DNA of 64,000 nt from Blastomyces gilchristii SLH14081 (taxonomy: Eukaryota; Ascomycota; Eurotiomycetes; Onygenales; Ajellomycetaceae), in the NCBI RefSeq assembly GCF_000003855.2, contig NW_003101671.1, positions 779,332 through 843,331 of the forward strand, read 5' to 3'. Positions 59,642 through 64,000 of this stretch are shown one piece after another (the first letter of the stretch is position 1; each line of letters starts with the position of its first letter). Both the position numbers and the translations under genes were made by a program. The notes under the pieces are model-generated. The model was not told the DNA's origin. It ran no database searches and saw nothing but the letters and a program-made list of their open reading frames with translations.

Positions 59642-60142
59642 GCAAAATCATGCCAGAAAACATGATCAGAAACCCGCTGAGAAGGAAATGATCAGAGGCA
59701 TATGAGAAGATGAAGAAGATGTGTTATTCATAGTAATACATTCTGATGATTGTTAGAAGATAAACAAGTCCTGATCATATTTCACAATGTGTTACACTTA
59801 CTACTAATGAACTGCCTGGTGTGAGCACTACAATGATGCTTGTTATGAGAACAGAGAGTCATTGCCAGAAATGTGTACAATGTAATAGATGAACAGATAG
59901 AAAGAGTTGAACAGAAGAAGAGGTAGAAATCTTGAATAATGATAATATTCAATAATGATGAAGAAGATGAATGAGAAAAGTTAGTGAATAAGTGATATAA
60001 TATAGTGAAAGTTTCTTTATAAGAGTGTACACAGAATGCTAGCTGAATCAGAGATAGATCACATAATTGTAAAACACTAGTGACAAGCTAATTCACATTA
60101 AGCTAGAATGTACAACATGGTCACATGAGCGTGACTGAATCT

Positions 60143-60154
60143 GGTGAGAAAGGA
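60143..60154 (+). promoter_or_regulatory. Polypurine tract of copy B
   Basis: GGTGAGAAAGGA lies directly before the 3' LTR, one transition away from the copy A tract. Confidence 0.7.
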
Positions 60155-60338
60155 TGTGATTCAGAAGAATGTATGACTGTCAGATAATAACACAGCTGCT
60201 TCCAAACTACTAGTGTACGTGTATGAGTGTAAAGGGGCCATAGCGGCTGCTAATTAATTTAGTGTACAATATTACAATATATAAGAAGCCGGCGTACGCC
60301 TGTAATTGTACGCTGGCTTAAGCAACCTTTGAATCACA
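60155..60338 (+). repeat. 3' LTR of copy B
   Basis: It is 184 bp. Four of six CpGs lie in the outer 49 bp (60,290-60,312) and only one lies in the inner 85 bp. Confidence 0.9.
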
Positions 60339-61010
60339 CAGTGACATCATGAATGACATTTCAAAGAGAGAGATAGACAGTCAGAATATTAGATAGATAT
60401 AGAGAATGAAGTATTTCTCAGTATTAAAAGTAAAAGTGAGATTGAAACTTTTAAATAAAATTTATGAGAAGATAGTAAAAAGCATTCACTATATTCAGAA
60501 GTAGTAGATAAAATACTATAATTAAAAACATCTTTCAATGAAGTTCTTAATAGAGAATTAAGTACTACTTTTAGCAAAGAATATTAATATAATAAGACTG
60601 TGTAAGAAGCTTAGTAAGTAATGACTAGAATCTTTCTCAGTAATAAGAGTGATAAGTAAGCAGATATATAAGTTAAAATTATTTATAGAATTGAAATTAA
60701 TTTATTCTATTTTTCACATTTTCTATTTGAAGCTCTATAAGTAATGTCTTAAGACAGAGTCATCTCAGCTGAATAATATTAAGATTAAGAATGATATCAA
60801 ATATTTTATGAAGAAAATATTGAATAAGTGAATATATTACAGCAAGCTTCAATATCTTATTAAATAAGAAGATTATTTATTATCAGAGAATTTATAAGAA
60901 CTGCTTAAGTATTTAAAAAATACTGAGAAAGAGATTGTAAGCTATAAGATAACTAGTAGAGATTACTCTGTTATATATCAGAGATATTAAGTAAGAAATA
61001 TCACTTAAAA
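60339..61010 (+). pseudogene. Element H: integrase C-terminus and chromodomain
   Basis: After copy B the frame goes on through an integrase C-terminal region. It reaches a chromodomain at about 60,790-60,930, readable as KKILNK, QYLIK, EDYLLSEN with stops where Trp and Arg are normal. Chromodomains of this position guide chromoviruses to marked chromatin. The frame ends near 60,990. Confidence 0.75.
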
Positions 61011-61680
61011 CTTCTTATTTTTTTTAAAGAGTTTTTTAGAGATAATCTCATAGTAATGAGCTGATATCTTATAGACTCTATAGCACTCTTCTTCTATTTT
61101 CTCTTAAAGAGTTTTTTAGAAGTTTAATAAAACTATACAAGTGTAAAATTCCTGAAGTAGTTAGAGAAAAGAGATATTGAAAATCAATAAAAAGATTAAT
61201 ATTATTAACTCACAGACTACTACTATTCTAATAGAGCTGCAGTCTGCTGAAAAAGTAAAAAGAGAGATCAGAGTCTACTTATTAATAATTATATTCTTAT
61301 TAAATTTATTCTTCACTGTTAAAGTCTTCAGTACTAATATCTTTATCTACTGAGAAGTTAGTGCTACAGCACTGCAGAAGAGCATGAGAAATGTATAAAA
61401 ATATCAATTTATTAACTTATAAAGCATCTCAGTTATCTGCTTTAATTAAAGTGAGATTCTCTTCAATCAGTGATTAATCTCTACAGTGCTTTTAACAGTG
61501 ATATTAGCTAATCTCTTCTTAAGATCAGTTATTCTGAGATGTTTTTTCATTTCAGAGACTCATACTTTCATCTTCTTTTATAGATAAGTAAGAGAGATCT
61601 TCTCAGTCTTGACAGAATCTGTTAATACTTAGAGCTCTGAGATTCTCACTCTGTACTGCTTAAGTATCTAAACTTCTTAT
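61011..61680. other. Element H 3' region up to copy C
   Basis: AT-rich and without a recognised motif. It does not resemble the 38,907-39,500 start, so the H 3' LTR probably lies beyond copy C. Confidence 0.4.
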
Positions 61681-61858
61681 TGTGATTCAAAGGTTGCTTA
61701 AGCCAGCGTACGATTACAGGCGTACGCCGGCTTCTTATATATTGAATCTCGTACGCTAAATTAATTAGTGGCCGCTAGGGCCCCCTTTACATTCGTACAC
61801 TAGTAGTTCGGAAGCGGCCGCGTTATTATCCAACAGTTGTACATTCTTCCAAACCACA
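61681..61858 (-). repeat. 3' LTR of copy C
   Basis: It is the least mutated of the five LTRs of this family in view. It keeps a GGCCGCTAGGGCCCCC stretch and CpGs that are CA or TG in copies A and B. Confidence 0.88.
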
Positions 61859-62399
61859 TCCTCTCTCACCAGATTCGGTCACGCTCATGTGATCATGTCA
61901 TACATCCTAGCTTCATGCAGATTAGCTCACCACTAGTGTTTCACAATTGTGTGATCTATTTCTGATTCAGCTAGTGTTCTGTGTATACTCTTACAAAGAA
62001 ACTTTCACTATATTACATCACTCATTCACTAACTTTTCTCATTCTTCAACTATCATCTTCATCATCATCATCATCAAATGTCATTATCATCTCAGATTTC
62101 TACTTCTTCTTCTGTTCAACTCTTTCTATCTGCTTATCTATCACATTGTATGCATTTCTGACAATGACTCTCTGTTTTCATAACAAGTGTCATTGTAGTA
62201 CTCATATCAGACAGTTCATTAGCAGTAAGTGTAATGCATTGTGAAATATGATTAGAACTTGTTTATCTTCTAACAATCATCAGAACAACATATTATCATG
62301 AATGACATATCTTCTTCATCTTCTTATATACTCTCAACTGTTTCTCTTCTTAGTGAGTTTCTGATCATGTTTTCTGACATGATTTTGCATAAATGCAGA

Positions 62400-63835
62400 T
62401 GCTGATATATTGTTTTTATTCACATAGAATCTTCACATGTTGACAGATTCATATCTGTTAATGATAGTGAACTCAATGTTGAATCATTGATTAAGAACTT
62501 GAAGAACATGATAATGAAGAAATTGTCTGTATTATATATAATCAGATCTTTCACATTTCTCTCTGCTCTCTCTGTTTCTTTCTCTGCTACTCTCTCTCAA
62601 TCTTCTACATCTGTCTCTGTGTCTGGTTCTCCCGCTCCTGCTACCTCTGTTTTCATGACTCTCACTTCTGTCACTTCTGATTTTATCATCTCTGCTTTCA
62701 TAACCAGCTCTCCCTGTTTCAAGAAGATGTTATGTAGACTTAATAAATCATATCTCTCAGTGTGTATACTCTCATCCTTCTTACTGACTCTCAGAATGAT
62801 TTATTGTATAAAGACTGTGTATAATATAACTATCTGAAGCTCAGTCATGAATGCTGATTATTACATTTATTTTAAATATTCATGATGAGACAATTGTTCA
62901 TTCATATCAAAGAATCATTCTCTCTCTCAACAGTATTGAGATTATAAGTCTTTTTCTTTTTCATCTTTTCTTTCTGATGCTGATTTTTCTATTCTTAGAG
63001 AAAATTATTATGAGTTTTACTGTGTATAAAGTCATGACATTCACAGATATTAAGAAACTTTTTATAATCATTAAATTCAATATTATAAGTACATTCACTC
63101 TGATGAATATCTTTGATATAATCAATCTGTATCAGCCTATTCTCTGGTGTTTGTTATCTGACTTTGTGATGCAGATGAAGAATATCTGTGTTTTCAGAAA
63201 TGAAAATATGAATATCATACTCTTTTACATCTGCAGGCATGAGGCTTATACATCTTGTCTGAGATGTCATTATGGGAATGAGCTGTTTGCATGCTGTGTT
63301 CTGCTTTCTGCATTTCTCTGTGTCTCTCTCTCTCTTTCTGAGAAGCCTTGTATATGTTGTAATTACACATACAACTCTAAGATCAGTGAGTGTTCATTTA
63401 ATAACTATTCTTATCTCTGATTTTGCAATTTTTATATATTAATAATGATTCTTAATTACTTCAGTGTCAGAGATCATTCTGATTGAAGATGATAACACTG
63501 CTGAGACTACTCTCTTCTGCTCTCAAGCTTCTCTCATCACTTTCTCTCTCTCTTCTGTGAGAAAGATTGTGCACACACTGAGTTGTAAGTGTTCAGCTTC
63601 AGATGACTCTCACTGTTATTTATTCAGTTCTGTGTCTTCTTCTTCTTCTGTTTCTTCTGTCTCTATTCTCTCTGTTCTGGCTTCTGATTCTGCAGGTTCT
63701 GCACTCTTCTTCAATTTCTCTACATGTACATGTGCACATTTCTATATTAGTATTTCAGTCAATCTTGTGATAAATGACATTAATGTTGTACACAGAGTGA
63801 TAGAGGAATTGAAGACATGCACAGTGTTATTGTGA
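62400..63835 (+). pseudogene. Antisense Cys-rich ORF of copy C
   Basis: Part 1 runs to 62,837 but has lost the start seen in copy A (ATG reads ATA) and carries a 1-nt deletion near 62,408. It is open from 62,487. Part 2 (62,851-63,420, 189 codons) is the longest open version. It includes FTDIKKLFIIIKFNI, QPILWCLLSDFVMQMKNICV and the Cys cluster EAYTSCLRCHYGNELFACC ... KPCICCNYTYNSKISEC. Part 3 (63,464-63,835) ends NDINVVHRVIEELKTCTVLL. Parts 2 and 3 are offset by one frame, as in copy A, with GTGAGT conserved near the end of the Cys cluster. Confidence 0.55.
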
Positions 63836-64000
63836 GAGCAGCTTGCAGCTCTTAAATTTCTTACAGATCTCAAGTTTTGAGATTTTCTTTGTTTTTAGCA
63901 TTTTTCAGGTGATGTGATGTTGAAAATAGATTAAATATGTGACATATGAAAATGAATGAAATATGTATAATAACATTTGTCTTTTACAGCTGACTTTTAC

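Larger units (their letters stand above)
52075..60338 (+). mobile_element. LTR retrotransposon copy B (8,264 bp), inverted relative to A
   Basis: The 184-bp LTRs are at 52,075-52,258 and 60,155-60,338, with a 4-bp TSD CAGT (52,071-52,074 and 60,339-60,342). Gag-pol is on the plus strand. The antisense ORF is on the minus strand at 58,207-59,641. With copy A it makes a long inverted repeat around 1.34 kb of element H. Confidence 0.9.
38907..61680 (+). mobile_element. Chromodomain gypsy element H, host of three nested insertions
   Basis: This is a plus-oriented gypsy element in three pieces: 38,907-42,391, 50,733-52,074 and 60,339-61,680. The pieces are separated by copies A and B, and the third is cut by copy C. 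Removing A with one AGTG copy and B with one CAGT copy restores a single gag-protease-RT-RNase H-integrase-chromodomain order. The left end is placed at a TGTCACGCTCCC start at 38,907, which looks like an LTR start; the matching 3' LTR is not in the window, so this end is tentative. The first 160 bp are GC-rich and the rest is AT-rich. Confidence 0.75.
61681..64000 (-). mobile_element. LTR retrotransposon copy C, 3' end only
   Basis: The copy starts at the 3' LTR (61,681-61,858, 178 bp) and runs beyond the window in the same orientation as copy A, so its gag-pol lies to the right on the minus strand. Only the LTR, the 3' flank and the antisense ORF region are in view. The polypurine tract equivalent lies at 61,859-61,870. 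No TSD can be tested. Confidence 0.85.

Noticed and set aside
42392..60338. The inverted 184-bp ends taken as TIRs of one 18-kb DNA transposon
   Set aside because: Each 8.3-kb unit has its own pair of direct LTRs, its own TSD and a polypurine tract, so these are two LTR elements in opposite orientation.
1..64000. tRNA, rRNA, CRISPR arrays, bacterial-type operons and origins
   Set aside because: No cloverleaf with conserved box A/B spacing, no rRNA-like blocks and no regularly spaced repeats were found by reading both strands.

Overview
The window is nuclear DNA of a filamentous ascomycete, most likely a Eurotiomycete. The AT-rich, repeat-packed blocks alternating with GC-balanced gene islands would suit Onygenales/Ajellomycetaceae; this placement is inferred from architecture and protein style, not from a search. 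Genes carry short GT-AG introns with CTAAC/CTGAC-like branch sites, and many introns were resolved here from frame continuity.

Two gene islands are present. Island 1 (about 16.2-25.25 kb) holds a spliced conserved fungal protein with an NTase-like N-terminus (+), a nucleotidyltransferase-fold gene broken by one in-frame TAA (-), and an eight-exon Seb1/Nrd1-type RNA-binding protein with CID and RRM domains (-). Island 2 (about 34.5-38.9 kb) holds an eight-exon mitochondrial citrate synthase (-) and a short decayed reading frame.

The rest is mobile DNA that has been heavily mutated C-to-T/G-to-A, with CpG almost gone. At 1-2,513 and 8,082-about 12,430 are two Tad-like LINEs, tail to tail, around a gypsy element (2,514-7,462). 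At 12,883-15,746 is a TIR/TA-type DNA element of unknown coding content. At 25,253-34,479 is a pogo/Fot1-like transposon split by a complete 7.25 kb gypsy element of the same family as the first (5-bp TSD). From about 38.9 kb to 61,680 is a chromodomain-bearing gypsy element that was hit three times by one 8.3 kb LTR-retrotransposon family: copy A (42,392-50,732, gag-pol on -), copy B (52,075-60,338, gag-pol on +) and copy C (from 61,681 past the window end). A and B form a giant inverted repeat with 8.3 kb arms.

The most interesting content is in the A/B/C family. All three copies carry, between pol and the 3' LTR, an antisense multi-part reading frame with a Ser/Pro/Ala-rich N-terminal part, a Cys-rich zinc-binding-like part and a probable intron. 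The element boundaries also show a repeated pattern: CpG survives in the outer part of most LTRs and is lost on the inner side. No tRNA, rRNA, CRISPR array or replication origin was recognised.
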